Part shown: positions 40,350-49,513 of the stretch, in pieces
Layout of the letters: the number at the start of each line of letters is the position of its first letter
Position numbering within the stretch: position 1 is the stretch's first letter
Assembly: GCA_964486935.1 (NCBI GenBank)
Contig: CAZAPG010000047.1
Span: 1 to 60,661 of the forward strand
Reading direction: 5' to 3'
DNA length: 60,661 nucleotides
From: CAZAPG01 sp964486935
Lineage (GTDB): Bacteria > Chloroflexota > Anaerolineae > 4572-78 > J111
Translations under genes and position numbers: made by a program
The notes under the pieces: generated by a model
Told to the model about the DNA's origin: nothing
Database searches by the model: none
The model's input: the letters and a program-made list of their open reading frames with translations, nothing else

Positions 40350-43300
40350 GATTGTTGCTTTCCTTGTTGCCAACGGGTTGAGAGGATTTACCGTTACCCT
40401 GGCTGCCATTGCTCGCTTGTTTTTCGGCGGTGGGCGTGGGTGGGGCAGCAACGCCAAGAGTAATATTACCCCTGGAGGTGCCCAAAACTTTACCAAGCTC
40501 GGTGACGGTGGTCTTTAATATTTCATCGACATCGACCGCGTTTCTGATTTTTAGCGAGATTTCGCGGATAATCTCTTCTCTACGGGCGCGCCGTTGCGAG
40601 GCATCGAGCAAGCGCAGGTTTTCTAAAGCGGTAACTACCTGCTGGGCCAGGGTGGTACAAAACCGGCGTTGTTTTTGGGTAAACGTTCGCCCGGTTGACT
40701 TGTAAGCCGCCAGCAAATAGCCTAACCGCCTTTGGTGGGTAGAGAGTGGCAGCACCAGTAACGTTGTAATTCCAATTTGGATGAGCATGGCCCGCATCGC
40801 TTCGCTAAGGTCCTGGTTGTCGTCGATGTTTTCTATCAGGTAGTACCCGTAACGGGGCACAATCTGTTCATCAATAAAATTTGCTACCTGTAAGCGTGTG
40901 CCGTTGGGCACTGCCGGCGTGCCTGTAGCCACCCAAACTGCTTTCTGTTCGATAAACTGTTCGGAAGGGGGTGTATTTTCCAACTCGTTGCCTGAATATA
41001 AATAAATAGCAATTGACTCGACGCCCAGAGTAGAGACAGCGTTCATTGCCAGTTGAAAAACCGTCTCCTCATCGCGGGCAGACGCCAATTCCTGGGTAAT
41101 CTGGTAAAGGGATTCGGCTTCGGAGAGGGCTTCTTGGGTTTGGCTGAAAAGGTTAGCGTTTTCAATGGCGTTGGCCAGGTGGTCGGCCATCGTTTGCAGC
41201 AGGGTGATGTCCTCATCAGAAAAGGCGGCGCGTTCGGTGCTTTGCACGGTCAGCGCGCCAATGGCCTCATCGCGGCTGATGAGCGGCAGGGCCATCTCCG
41301 AGTGGGTATCGGGCAAAATTGGGTTGCGGAAGTGAACAGCCTCCTGGCCAACATCCAGGGCAATGCGGGCCTTGCGGTTGGCAATGCTCCAGCCAATCAT
41401 CGACTCGCCGCCGATTTTGAGGCGGTGGTTGCGTTCAAGTTGGATGCGGCCGGCGTCGCCGGTGCCGGCGCGGAGGACGGCCCACTCTTTGGCCTCATCA
41501 ACCAGAAAGAGGCCAACGTAGTAGAAGTCAAACTGATCGCGGATGAGGTTGACGGAGGTGTTGATGAGGTGGTCGATATCGAGGATGGAGCTGGCGGCGC
41601 GGGAGACCTCGGCGGCGGTTTGCAGCAGTTCTGAACGGCGCTGGGCTTCGGCCAACAGCCGCCTGTTTTCCAGCCAAATCATCAACTGGTCGGCAATTGA
41701 CTCGCCAATTTCAATATCGCCTTGATTAAACATGTAACCGGGAGTGGTTGCCTCAACTATGATAGTGCCTATCGTCTCCTGGCGCATGACCAGCGGGATG
41801 CAGAGGATGGCGGTTATATTGCCCTGTTCTCGGGTGAGAATATAGTCTTCGGTTAGTGGATGGCCGGCAACATTATCAATAACCAGTGGCAGCGATTCTT
41901 TTTGCAAGTGTTGAAATACCCGGTCATCCTGGTAAGGTATTAACAGGTTCGGTTCTACCGGTTTGCCATCAATTAGCCTGGCCTGGGCAATGTTTGTGTT
42001 GGCGGCTTTATCAAACAGCATTAATGCGCCCTGAGTTAGCCCCAGCAAATTTAGGTATTCATCCAGTACGGCCTCAAAGGTAAGGTGTTCTTTTTGACCG
42101 GTGGCCAGAGCGCGGCTAATCTGATGCAGGGTTTGGGTGCGTTCCAGCGTTCTTTGAGTTTGGGCAAACAGGCGCGCATTTTCTATTGCATTGGCCGCTT
42201 GCAGGGCAATAGAATCGAGTAGCGAGATGTCTTCCTGGCTAAATTGGCGGCCGGGTTTGTCGTCGTAAATTTCCAGCAGGCCAATTACCTCGTTTCTAAG
42301 CAAAACAGGCACAATGGCCATCGCGGTGCCTCGGTGTTCATTCAGGTAGGTAAATTCCCAACCTTGCCGGCCAGATGCGTCGCCAAGATGGTAGACAAAC
42401 TCTTGTTTGCTGGTTGAGATTGTTGACCAGCTCACAAAGTGGTCAATATCAAAGCGCTGGCCCTGGTGACTGCTAAAACCGGCGCCTTTTTTGATATAGT
42501 CGCTAATTACATAGGCTACATTGTTTTCTTCCAACAGGGTCAGAACACATTCGGCCACGTTGAGAGCCTGGGCCGTTTCGGCTACCAGAATATCGGTGGT
42601 TTCTTGCAGCTTGAGGGTGCCGCCAACTTTGGTGCCAATGCTGTAAAGCATCGCCTGTTCCGTCAGGCGGCGTTGGGTTTGCTCAAACAGCCGGGCGTTT
42701 TCAATGGCGGTGGAAGTTTGGTTAGCCATTACCTGTAGCGTTTCAATATCATCGCCGGTAAAGGCATTAGGTTCAACGCTTTGCACATCTAGCGCGCCGA
42801 TAACAGCACCTCTGGAGATTAGGGGCAGGGCCATCTCTGAGCGGGTATGAGGCAGCAGCGGGTTTTTAAAGTGAACGGCGTCTTCGCCAACATCCAGGGC
42901 AATGCGCGGTGTGGCGTTAGCCGTAACGTACCCCACAATCGAGTTGCTGCCAACGCCCAATTTGTGAGGGCGCTCCACCATAATTTTGCCAACTTCGCCG
43001 GTAGAGGCTTTGACAACGGCCCACTCGCGCCGCTCATCGAGCAGAAAAATTGAAACGTGGTAAAAGCCAAAGCGGTCTCTAATCAGGTTAACGGTAAGCC
43101 TTAAAACCTCATCCAGTTCCAGCAGCCCGGTAATGGCCTCGCCTACGCTGGCCACGGCTTTTAACTGTTCGGCGCGGCGTTCGGTTTGCTCCAGCAGCCG
43201 GTGGTTTTGAATGGCAATGGCAATCTGGTCGGCCATAGCGCGGGCCAGGTCAATATCCTTTTGGGAAAATTCGCGGTGTTTATCAACGGCATCAACGCCA

Positions 43301-45345
43301 ATCCAACCCACCGTTTCGCCCCGAATGATGATGGGCGCCTGCAACGTAGATTTGATGGATTTGTCCTCATTAAAGCTTTGAAATTCGCCCATGCGGATAT
43401 CGCTGGCTACATCGTAACAGGTAAATGGCTGGCCGGAGAGCAACAACTGCTGGTACACAATCCCGTCACGAATGGGAAAGCGGAGCTTTTCTATATTTTG
43501 CAATTGGCCGCGTTCCAGGTAGGCTCGCAACTGGCCAAATTTGCCATCGGGGGTTAGCAGGGTTACGCCACCCTGGTCCAGACCAAAGCTGTAAACAAAC
43601 TCTATCAACGCCTCCTGCAAAATTTCTTGCAGGTCGTCGGCGCCGGCCAGCACCCGGCCCGCTCGATACAGGGTTTGCGTTTCGGCCAGGGCTTCTTCGG
43701 TGCGTTTCCGCTGGCGGGCGTGTTCCAGGGCGATGGTGGTTTGGTTGCATACCGTGCGATAGAGCGCCAGCTCTCGCTCGGAGAAGTGGTGGTGGTTTTG
43801 ATACTCAATTGAGAGCAGCCCGATTACGTGCCCGCGAATGACCAGCGGGTTGATAACCAAACTTTTGGCCCTGAACTGGCGAAAAAATTCCTGCTCTTTA
43901 ACCGAAAGTCGTTCATCTGCTTCTATGTTTTCAAAGACCAGGGTCTCTTGGGTGTAGACCAGGTCATCAAGCACCTCGTATTTTGAAAGGGGAAATCGCT
44001 GCTGAATGGCCTGCAATTTCTTTGAGCTTTTGGTATTACCCGCAAAAACAATTTGGCCGTAAGTGGGCAAATTGTTGCTGTCAAGCTCATCGCACAGATA
44101 CAGGGTGCAGCTATCTGCGCCAAGGGAGGTAACACTTTGGATAATGGCCTCGTAGACTTCTCTGGGCGTAGTTGAGCCAGAAAGGTTGCGGCTAATATCC
44201 AGCATCACGTGCGTTTCGTGCAGGTCGCTTTGAATGTCGCCAAGGCGCAGCGCGCCGGTCAGGGCAGCCATAACCTGGGCAGCAATGATGTCTAGCAATG
44301 TTAAATCTGCCGCCGAAAAGTGGCCGGGTTCGGAGGCAATAAACGAGATGGTTCCCACTAACCGGCCTTCTTCAACGGTAATTGGAGCGCATACCAGGGC
44401 GCGGCTGGCCGCCTCGTTTTTCCAGGCGTGCCCCTGTTCTATTGATTGAATATCGTTTAGCACGAGCGGTTGCTGCCTGGCCAGAAGCTCAAACTCCAAT
44501 CCTTCGCTTAAAGCGCGTCGCGCCAGCATTTGCTGTTTGGCCGCCGCCATAGAGTTTCTTTGCGGGTTAGAACTTTTGTAATAAGCCTCATCCGCATCGC
44601 TCAACAGGTGAACCTCGCCAAAGGTTGCGCCCAGACGGGGGGCCAGGTTAACCGTTGCCATCATAATCGACTCGATATCCAGCCTGGCGTTGATGCTGAC
44701 GGCAAATTCTTTTATCAACTCCATTTGGTTATTTTGAGAAGCAGCGTCTGTAGCTTGGTCGATGTTGGCGATGGCCTGGGCAAGCTGGCCGGCCAAGTTT
44801 TGAAAAAAGTCAAAATCTTGCCGGTCAAAAGCCTGTTCGGCGGGGTGGTGCAAATTGAGCACGCCTATCAACTTTTGGTTGGCTACCAGCGGCAGGGCCA
44901 TAATCGAGGGGGCCTTTGAAAATTCGCTTTTAATAGAAAAAGCCCTGTCATCCATCTCCACAAATTCTGCGGGATAAGATAGATAGGGCTTTTGATTTTG
45001 ACCGACCCAACCGGTAACAGACCCGTTATCAACCGGCAATTTGTATTGTTGACTTTTAAATTTGCGGCTGCCCTTGCCGGCGGCCTGGTTGAGCACTGCC
45101 CATTGGCCTGAACTGTCAATTAAAAAAATACTGACGTGCTCAAGCGCAAAGGCGCTTTTAATAATGGCAACTACCTGCTTGTTGAGAGACTCCACATCGG
45201 CAAAGGCCAAAGTTAGGAGCTGGTAAATTTGGCCGTTTGCCTCTAACTGCGCGGCTTGCTGTTGAAGCCGGCGGTTTGCCTGGGTTAGTTCCTCAACGCG
45301 TAATTCCAGCTGATTAACCAAATCTTGAGTCTGTTTGCTCATCAT
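40339..45345 (-). CDS. Giant GAF-array protein without a kinase domain
   Basis: 1668 aa, no membrane segment. A coiled-coil start (residues 5-40, LELRVEELTQANRRLQQQ) precedes nine GAF modules up to about residue 1600. Several belong to a subtype with RIALDVGxxAVHFxNP and SEMALPLI. No PAS, kinase or receiver domain is seen. As in its neighbour, the chain ends with only the first part of a GAF domain (IREISLKIRNAVDVDEILK) and a low-complexity polar tail (QGNGKSSQPVGN). Most of the GAF module around residues 1238-1365 is encoded by the 383-bp repeat shared with the next gene. Stop and next start overlap by 11 bp. Together they look like a translationally coupled sensor pair feeding the kinase. 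Confidence 0.87.
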   Translation of the reverse strand: MMSKQTQDLVNQLELRVEELTQANRRLQQQAAQLEANGQIYQLLTLAFADVESLNKQVVAIIKSAFALEHVSIFLIDSSGQWAVLNQAAGKGSRKFKSQQYKLPVDNGSVTGWVGQNQKPYLSYPAEFVEMDDRAFSIKSEFSKAPSIMALPLVANQKLIGVLNLHHPAEQAFDRQDFDFFQNLAGQLAQAIANIDQATDAASQNNQMELIKEFAVSINARLDIESIMMATVNLAPRLGATFGEVHLLSDADEAYYKSSNPQRNSMAAAKQQMLARRALSEGLEFELLARQQPLVLNDIQSIEQGHAWKNEAASRALVCAPITVEEGRLVGTISFIASEPGHFSAADLTLLDIIAAQVMAALTGALRLGDIQSDLHETHVMLDISRNLSGSTTPREVYEAIIQSVTSLGADSCTLYLCDELDSNNLPTYGQIVFAGNTKSSKKLQAIQQRFPLSKYEVLDDLVYTQETLVFENIEADERLSVKEQEFFRQFRAKSLVINPLVIRGHVIGLLSIEYQNHHHFSERELALYRTVCNQTTIALEHARQRKRTEEALAETQTLYRAGRVLAGADDLQEILQEALIEFVYSFGLDQGGVTLLTPDGKFGQLRAYLERGQLQNIEKLRFPIRDGIVYQQLLLSGQPFTCYDVASDIRMGEFQSFNEDKSIKSTLQAPIIIRGETVGWIGVDAVDKHREFSQKDIDLARAMADQIAIAIQNHRLLEQTERRAEQLKAVASVGEAITGLLELDEVLRLTVNLIRDRFGFYHVSIFLLDERREWAVVKASTGEVGKIMVERPHKLGVGSNSIVGYVTANATPRIALDVGEDAVHFKNPLLPHTRSEMALPLISRGAVIGALDVQSVEPNAFTGDDIETLQVMANQTSTAIENARLFEQTQRRLTEQAMLYSIGTKVGGTLKLQETTDILVAETAQALNVAECVLTLLEENNVAYVISDYIKKGAGFSSHQGQRFDIDHFVSWSTISTSKQEFVYHLGDASGRQGWEFTYLNEHRGTAMAIVPVLLRNEVIGLLEIYDDKPGRQFSQEDISLLDSIALQAANAIENARLFAQTQRTLERTQTLHQISRALATGQKEHLTFEAVLDEYLNLLGLTQGALMLFDKAANTNIAQARLIDGKPVEPNLLIPYQDDRVFQHLQKESLPLVIDNVAGHPLTEDYILTREQGNITAILCIPLVMRQETIGTIIVEATTPGYMFNQGDIEIGESIADQLMIWLENRRLLAEAQRRSELLQTAAEVSRAASSILDIDHLINTSVNLIRDQFDFYYVGLFLVDEAKEWAVLRAGTGDAGRIQLERNHRLKIGGESMIGWSIANRKARIALDVGQEAVHFRNPILPDTHSEMALPLISRDEAIGALTVQSTERAAFSDEDITLLQTMADHLANAIENANLFSQTQEALSEAESLYQITQELASARDEETVFQLAMNAVSTLGVESIAIYLYSGNELENTPPSEQFIEQKAVWVATGTPAVPNGTRLQVANFIDEQIVPRYGYYLIENIDDNQDLSEAMRAMLIQIGITTLLVLPLSTHQRRLGYLLAAYKSTGRTFTQKQRRFCTTLAQQVVTALENLRLLDASQRRARREEIIREISLKIRNAVDVDEILKTTVTELGKVLGTSRGNITLGVAAPPTPTAEKQASNGSQGNGKSSQPVGNKESNNHGE
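41252..41634 (-). repeat. 383-bp repeat, copy 2 (GAF module)
   Basis: Identical by eye to 35548-35930. It encodes about residues 1238-1365 of the 1668-aa protein. A third, clearly diverged paralogue of the same GAF type lies at about 37850-38300 in the 1891-aa gene, so identity between these two is exceptional even within this array. Confidence 0.85.
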
Positions 45346-45429
45346 ACTAAATCCAACTCTGGGGTATTTTGGTTGTTAATGAACTTGCAAGAGTAACCTT
45401 GCGCCTGAAAGCAGCAATTTGCGGCAAAG

Positions 45430-45870
45430 TTAGCTTTGGTAGCCCAAATCCCACACAGATTCCCCCTGTAAAATTTTAATAATCTGGTCGGGAAATTTAT
45501 CGGGGTCAATAGGTTTGCCTAAAAAACCGTCAAAGCCTGCGCCTTTGGCTTTTTCCATAGAGGCCGGATTAGCGTCGGCTGTAACGGCAACTACCCGGGT
45601 TTTAGAAAAGCGAGAGTCGCTGCGCAGTTTTGCCAGAGCGTCGTACCCATCTTCATAAGGCAGGTGCAGGTCCATTAAAACCAGGTCAACCCGGGGCATG
45701 GTGTCGGCAAATTCAAGCACCTGCCACCCCGATGCTTTCCATTCATAGCGGCGCACGCCAATAAAAGCCAACAGCCGGGCAATGAGAACCAGGTTTTGAA
45801 GGTTATCTTCAACTACCAGCACGTAAGCCTCTTTGGGGTCAATTGATTCTACAACGGCTGACTGTGTCAT
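45430..45870 (-). CDS. Stand-alone receiver-domain protein
   Basis: 146 aa, one receiver domain and no output domain. Acidic pocket VVEDN (20-23), phosphoacceptor D67 in LVLMDLHLPYEDG, Thr in AVTADANP and Lys in LGKPIDPDKFP. The stretch GVRRYEWKASGWQVL between alpha1 and beta2 is longer than usual. The start ATG overlaps the previous receiver gene's stop (4 bp), so they are coupled. Likely a phosphate shuttle between kinases. Confidence 0.85.
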   Translation of the reverse strand: MTQSAVVESIDPKEAYVLVVEDNLQNLVLIARLLAFIGVRRYEWKASGWQVLEFADTMPRVDLVLMDLHLPYEDGYDALAKLRSDSRFSKTRVVAVTADANPASMEKAKGAGFDGFLGKPIDPDKFPDQIIKILQGESVWDLGYQS

Positions 45871-46247
45871 GAGAACACACCTTTCAAAAAGTTTTCGATC
45901 TGTAACGGCAATTCGTCTACATCAATTGGCTTGGCAATAAAGCCATCGCAACCGGCCTGAAACACGTTTTCCTGGTCCTTGGGCATAACGTTAGCAGTCA
46001 TGGCAATAACGGGGATGTGTGCGGTGTGCTGGTGCTTTTTTAACTTGTCGGTTACTTCGTAGCCGTCGATGTCGGGCAGGTTAATATCGGTAATGACAAT
46101 ATCGGGGCGAACTTCAAAGGCAAGGGTTAATCCTTCGTGGCCGGTTTCAGCCGGGATAACGTTGTACCCTTCTATCTCCAGAATACGCTTAACCAGGGTC
46201 ATATTGTCGAAATTATCTTCTATATACAGGATAGTGGCTTTACCCAT
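45867..46247 (-). CDS. Stand-alone receiver-domain protein
   Basis: 126 aa, one receiver domain without an output. IEDN at residues 9-12, phosphoacceptor D54 in IVITDINLPDIDG, Thr in AMTANVMPKD and Lys in AKPIDVDELP. It resembles the receivers in the hybrid kinases here, with the same KPID-V-D ending as the 24475-25815 kinase. GGAGGC lies upstream of the ATG. The stop overlaps the next receiver gene. Confidence 0.87.
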   Translation of the reverse strand: MGKATILYIEDNFDNMTLVKRILEIEGYNVIPAETGHEGLTLAFEVRPDIVITDINLPDIDGYEVTDKLKKHQHTAHIPVIAMTANVMPKDQENVFQAGCDGFIAKPIDVDELPLQIENFLKGVFS

Positions 46248-46321
46248 AAGGGAGCCTCCTTGGTTAATTGATTGAACGTTACTGCTGACCTTACAGGTTG
46301 TTCTTTACAAAAATTGTCTGA

Positions 46322-46738
46322 TTAGGAATGATGCCTTGAGTATTTTCTTTCGTTATCGGTTAAAATTTCAAAAGCCAGCTCTTGCAATTGGGCGGTAGGG
46401 AAGGGTTTGGTCAGATAACCATCTACCTGCAAGTTGCTGGCCTCGTTTTGTACTTCTCTGGAGCCAAAAGCCGTCATTAGAATGGTTCTGATATCCGGGT
46501 GCAGTGAACGAGCCACTTCAACCAGGGTAAAGCCGCTAATGCCCGGCATCTTCAAATCGGTAATTAATAAATCGTATCGATTGTAAGTAAGTTTGGTCAG
46601 GGCGTCTTCACCGCTGGGAGCAATATCAACCTTGCAAACAATGCCAGACTCTTGCAGACTTTGCTTGAGAAAAAAGACCAGGGTTGCTTCGTCATCAACA
46701 ATGAGAATGCGTTTTGGCTTGACTGACTGATTTAGCAT
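46322..46738 (-). CDS. Stand-alone receiver-domain protein
   Basis: 138 aa. One receiver: VDDE (14-17), phosphoacceptor D61 in LLITDLKMPGISG, Thr in LMTAFGSRE, Lys in LTKPFPTAQL. It is of the NtrC/OmpR-like single-domain type with no DNA-binding part. An extended -10 promoter (TATAGT, 46786-46781 on this strand) lies about 40 bp upstream. This may start a transcript of the giant-sensor genes. Confidence 0.86.
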   Translation of the reverse strand: MLNQSVKPKRILIVDDEATLVFFLKQSLQESGIVCKVDIAPSGEDALTKLTYNRYDLLITDLKMPGISGFTLVEVARSLHPDIRTILMTAFGSREVQNEASNLQVDGYLTKPFPTAQLQELAFEILTDNERKYSRHHS

Positions 46739-46780
46739 AGGTGTTACTCCCGGCGCTAACTTTGGATTTGCCTATGCTTT

Positions 46781-46793
46781 ACTATAGCACAAC
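46781..46793 (-). promoter_or_regulatory. Extended -10 promoter upstream of the receiver gene
   Basis: On the - strand the sequence reads TTGTGCTATAGT, an extended -10 (TGC before TATAGT) located about 40 bp before the start at 46738. The -35 is weak. The same TTGTGCTATA core occurs at two other promoters in the window. Confidence 0.45.
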
Positions 46794-46829
46794 TTTTTCT
46801 GGCCTGTGGTTACAGGTTGATTACAATTG

Positions 46830-47546
46830 TTAAGCCTGTTTTTGGCTGCTAATTAAATATCGGCCTCCGGCGACGGTGGTAACATATTGGGGGTTGGCCG
46901 GGTCCGGCTCCAGCTTGTGCCGCAGCCGGTGAACGTGAACCCTGGCAATGGCCCGCGCGTCGGCTTCGGTGGCCTCGTAACCTCTAACTTCTTTAATTAA
47001 GCTAATTGAGTCGATGGCGGTATCAGGTTGAGCCATTAACGTCGCCAGAATATCAAACTCGGTTGGGGTCAGGTTGATGGCTTCGCCCCGGCGTGTCACC
47101 TGTCGGGAAGCGCGGTTTAGTTGCAGGTCTTTAATTTCTAACACCTGCGCTTCATTTTCTGGGGCAGCAGCAGGTGTAGCTGTTTGACGCGCAATGCCGT
47201 CGGCGACGCTGGCCAGCAGTTCGGCGGTTTCAAAGGGTTTGGTTAAATAATCGTGCGCTCCCTGGCGCAGCGCCTCAACCGCCGAGTCAACGCTGGCGTA
47301 GGCGGTCAAAATAATAACGCTGGTTTGGGGCGATTTTTGGCGCAGGTGGCGCATAATATCCAGGCCATCCATATCGGTTAAATGCAAATCGACCAGGGCC
47401 ACTTCAAATTGCTCGCGGTCAATTAACCGGATGGCGGTGTCGCCGTCGGGCGCTTCGGCAACGTGGTAGCCGCGCTCTTGCAAATGAAGGCGCAAAAAGT
47501 GGCGCAGGGTATCTTCGTCGTCTATAACTAATATTTTGTGGCTCAA
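46830..47546 (-). CDS. OmpR/PhoB-family response regulator
   Basis: 238 aa. Receiver domain (residues 3-118): DDED at 9-12, phosphoacceptor D53 in ALVDLHLTDMDG, Thr in ILTAYASVD, Lys in LTKPFETAEL. After an Ala-rich linker comes a winged-helix DNA-binding domain (140-235) with LTPTEFDILATLMAQ and RVHVHRLRHKLEPDPANPQY, ending VAGGRYLI. It is the only DNA-binding regulator in the signalling run. The TTG start has AAGGA 7 nt upstream and overlaps the stop of the kinase before it (TTGA), so the two are a cognate pair. Confidence 0.9.
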   Translation of the reverse strand: MSHKILVIDDEDTLRHFLRLHLQERGYHVAEAPDGDTAIRLIDREQFEVALVDLHLTDMDGLDIMRHLRQKSPQTSVIILTAYASVDSAVEALRQGAHDYLTKPFETAELLASVADGIARQTATPAAAPENEAQVLEIKDLQLNRASRQVTRRGEAINLTPTEFDILATLMAQPDTAIDSISLIKEVRGYEATEADARAIARVHVHRLRHKLEPDPANPQYVTTVAGGRYLISSQKQA

Positions 47547-49495
47547 GGCGATGTCCTTTTTGTAACCGGCAATTTAATAGTGAAGCGAGTCCCCTGGCCT
47601 GGCTGGCTTTCTGCGCTGATGCTGCCGTGGTGTTCTTCAATAATTCTGCGGGCCACGCTCAACCCCAGCCCTGTGCCTTTGGCTTTGGTGGTAAAAAAGG
47701 GTTCAAAAATACGTTGCTGAACTTCTGGCGGAATGCCCGGCCCGTCATCGGCAATGGTAATCGTCACCCAATCTTCGGGGCGGCTGCCGTTAGATGGCTC
47801 CAGCCTGCTTTGCAAAACCAGGTGGCCGCCAATTTGCATAGCCTGGGTAGCGTTGACAATCAGGTTGGTAAATACCTGTTCCAGGCGCTGGCTGTCAAGC
47901 TTGAGCCGGGGTAAATCGGCCTGATGTTCGGTGGAAACCGTTATCTGGCCGGCCACAATTTGGGGCTGGCAACGCTGAATAACGTTATCAATAATATCCG
48001 GCAGCGCCTCATCGGATAAGTTAAGCTGTAGCGGACGCGCCACAAACAAAATGTCCTCTAAAATGCGGTTGACCCGCTTGATTTCGCCCTGAATCATCGC
48101 CGCGCCTTCGTATTCAACCGAACCTTCCGGGGCATTGCGGGCCAGGTATTCTACGCCGGCGGCAATGCCGGCCACCGGGTTGCGAATTTCATGGGCAACC
48201 ACCGCCGCCATTTGCCCCAGCGCGGCCAGCCGGTCCAGCCGCCGGCGTTCGGCCTCCAGCGCTTTTAGCTCGCTTAAATTTTCTAGCACGGCCACTGCGC
48301 CGGCCGTTTCTTGCGACTCTTGTTCTCTACCCAACGGGGCCGTGTTGACGGAAATTGGCAGAGGCTGGCCTGTTGGCTGATAAACCGTAATTTCCTGGTG
48401 GGCTTGCGGCTGGCCCGAGGCCAGGGTTTTATTAAATGCGTCAATCAGTTCTTTGGCTGTGCCCAAAACCTGGTCCATTGGCCGGAGCATAACCTCGGCC
48501 ATCTGCCGCCCCAGCATTGCAGAAGCGGCCGGGTTGAAGGCGGTGATGTGGCCGTGCTGGTCGATGGCGATGAGGCCGTTGGTCATATTTTGGATGATAT
48601 CCTCATTAAACGTGCGCAGCGTTTCGGCCTGTTGAAATAGCTGTACGTTTTCAATAATAATCGCTAACTGGCCCACCAGCACCGAGAGCAAATCGAGGCT
48701 GATTTGACCAAACGGCCCGCTCTGTTCGCCGGCGCCGGTTTCGGCGGTCAACACTCCGGCAATTTCACCCTTAATAATCAGAGGTAGCACGGCGCCGGTA
48801 ATGTTGGGGTGGCCAACATCTTCGGTGAGGGTACCGTTGGCCAGCAGCCAGATGGGGTGAGCGGTTTTGATAGCGGTATCAAGGGCGCTGGCCGGCAGGT
48901 GCGATGACTGCCCATTTTCTGGAACTACGGCTATTTCAACCAGCTTTTTCCGACGTTGGCCGCTGGCGGTGTAGGCCAGCCAGGCAATGCGCGCCGCGCC
49001 AATTTCTCGCTGGGTTATTTTTAGGACGCGCTGCACCAGAGATATTTCGCCGCCCGAAACCTGCAAAATCTGGTTGATTTCCAGCAGCGGCAGCAGCGTT
49101 TGCAGGCGCAGGCTATCTCTAACCAGCGCCCGCCGGGCCAGGTTGTCTTTAACCGTTTCTACCAGTTCGTCCGGCTCAAAGGGTTTCATCAAAAAACCCT
49201 GCGCTCCCAGCCGAATGGCTTTAATGGCATCTTCCATTGTGCCAAAGCCGGTAATTAGCACCACTGTGATGTGGGGGTCAATATCTTTGGCAATTTTTAA
49301 CAGTTCCAGGCCGTCTAGTTTGGGCATTTTGATGTCGGTCAGCAGCAGGTCAAACGTTTCCCGAGTTAGCAGCTCCGGCACCGACTGGCTATCGGTTTTG
49401 CCCAATACGGTAAAACCCTCGCGCTCTAAAATACGCACGCAAGAGCGAACAACGCCTTTTTCATCATCAACCACTAAAATTCTCTCGCCAGACAC
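47543..49495 (-). CDS. REC-GAF-PAS histidine kinase
   Basis: 650 aa from a GTG at 49495 (AAGGAA 7 nt upstream; TTG at 49501 is an alternative). Domains: receiver (residues 5-125, phosphoacceptor D54 in LLLTDIKMPKLDG, Lys in LMKPFEPDEL), GAF (about 130-290), PAS (about 295-405), HisKA with H435 in VVAHEIRNP, and HATPase (DDGPGIPPEV, GTGLGLSVARR). The HEIRNP box is of the NtrB type. It is cytoplasmic and coupled to the OmpR-type gene by overlap, which makes that regulator its likely target. Confidence 0.9.
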   Translation of the reverse strand: MSGERILVVDDEKGVVRSCVRILEREGFTVLGKTDSQSVPELLTRETFDLLLTDIKMPKLDGLELLKIAKDIDPHITVVLITGFGTMEDAIKAIRLGAQGFLMKPFEPDELVETVKDNLARRALVRDSLRLQTLLPLLEINQILQVSGGEISLVQRVLKITQREIGAARIAWLAYTASGQRRKKLVEIAVVPENGQSSHLPASALDTAIKTAHPIWLLANGTLTEDVGHPNITGAVLPLIIKGEIAGVLTAETGAGEQSGPFGQISLDLLSVLVGQLAIIIENVQLFQQAETLRTFNEDIIQNMTNGLIAIDQHGHITAFNPAASAMLGRQMAEVMLRPMDQVLGTAKELIDAFNKTLASGQPQAHQEITVYQPTGQPLPISVNTAPLGREQESQETAGAVAVLENLSELKALEAERRRLDRLAALGQMAAVVAHEIRNPVAGIAAGVEYLARNAPEGSVEYEGAAMIQGEIKRVNRILEDILFVARPLQLNLSDEALPDIIDNVIQRCQPQIVAGQITVSTEHQADLPRLKLDSQRLEQVFTNLIVNATQAMQIGGHLVLQSRLEPSNGSRPEDWVTITIADDGPGIPPEVQQRIFEPFFTTKAKGTGLGLSVARRIIEEHHGSISAESQPGQGTRFTIKLPVTKRTSP

Positions 49496-49513
49496 AAACA
49501 ACTTCCTTTATCT

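Noticed and set aside
41053..41634. 193-codon plus-strand ORF opposite the GAF repeat, with a near-identical partner at 35475-35930
   Set aside because: It is conserved only because the GAF DNA beneath it is duplicated; it is an antisense shadow.
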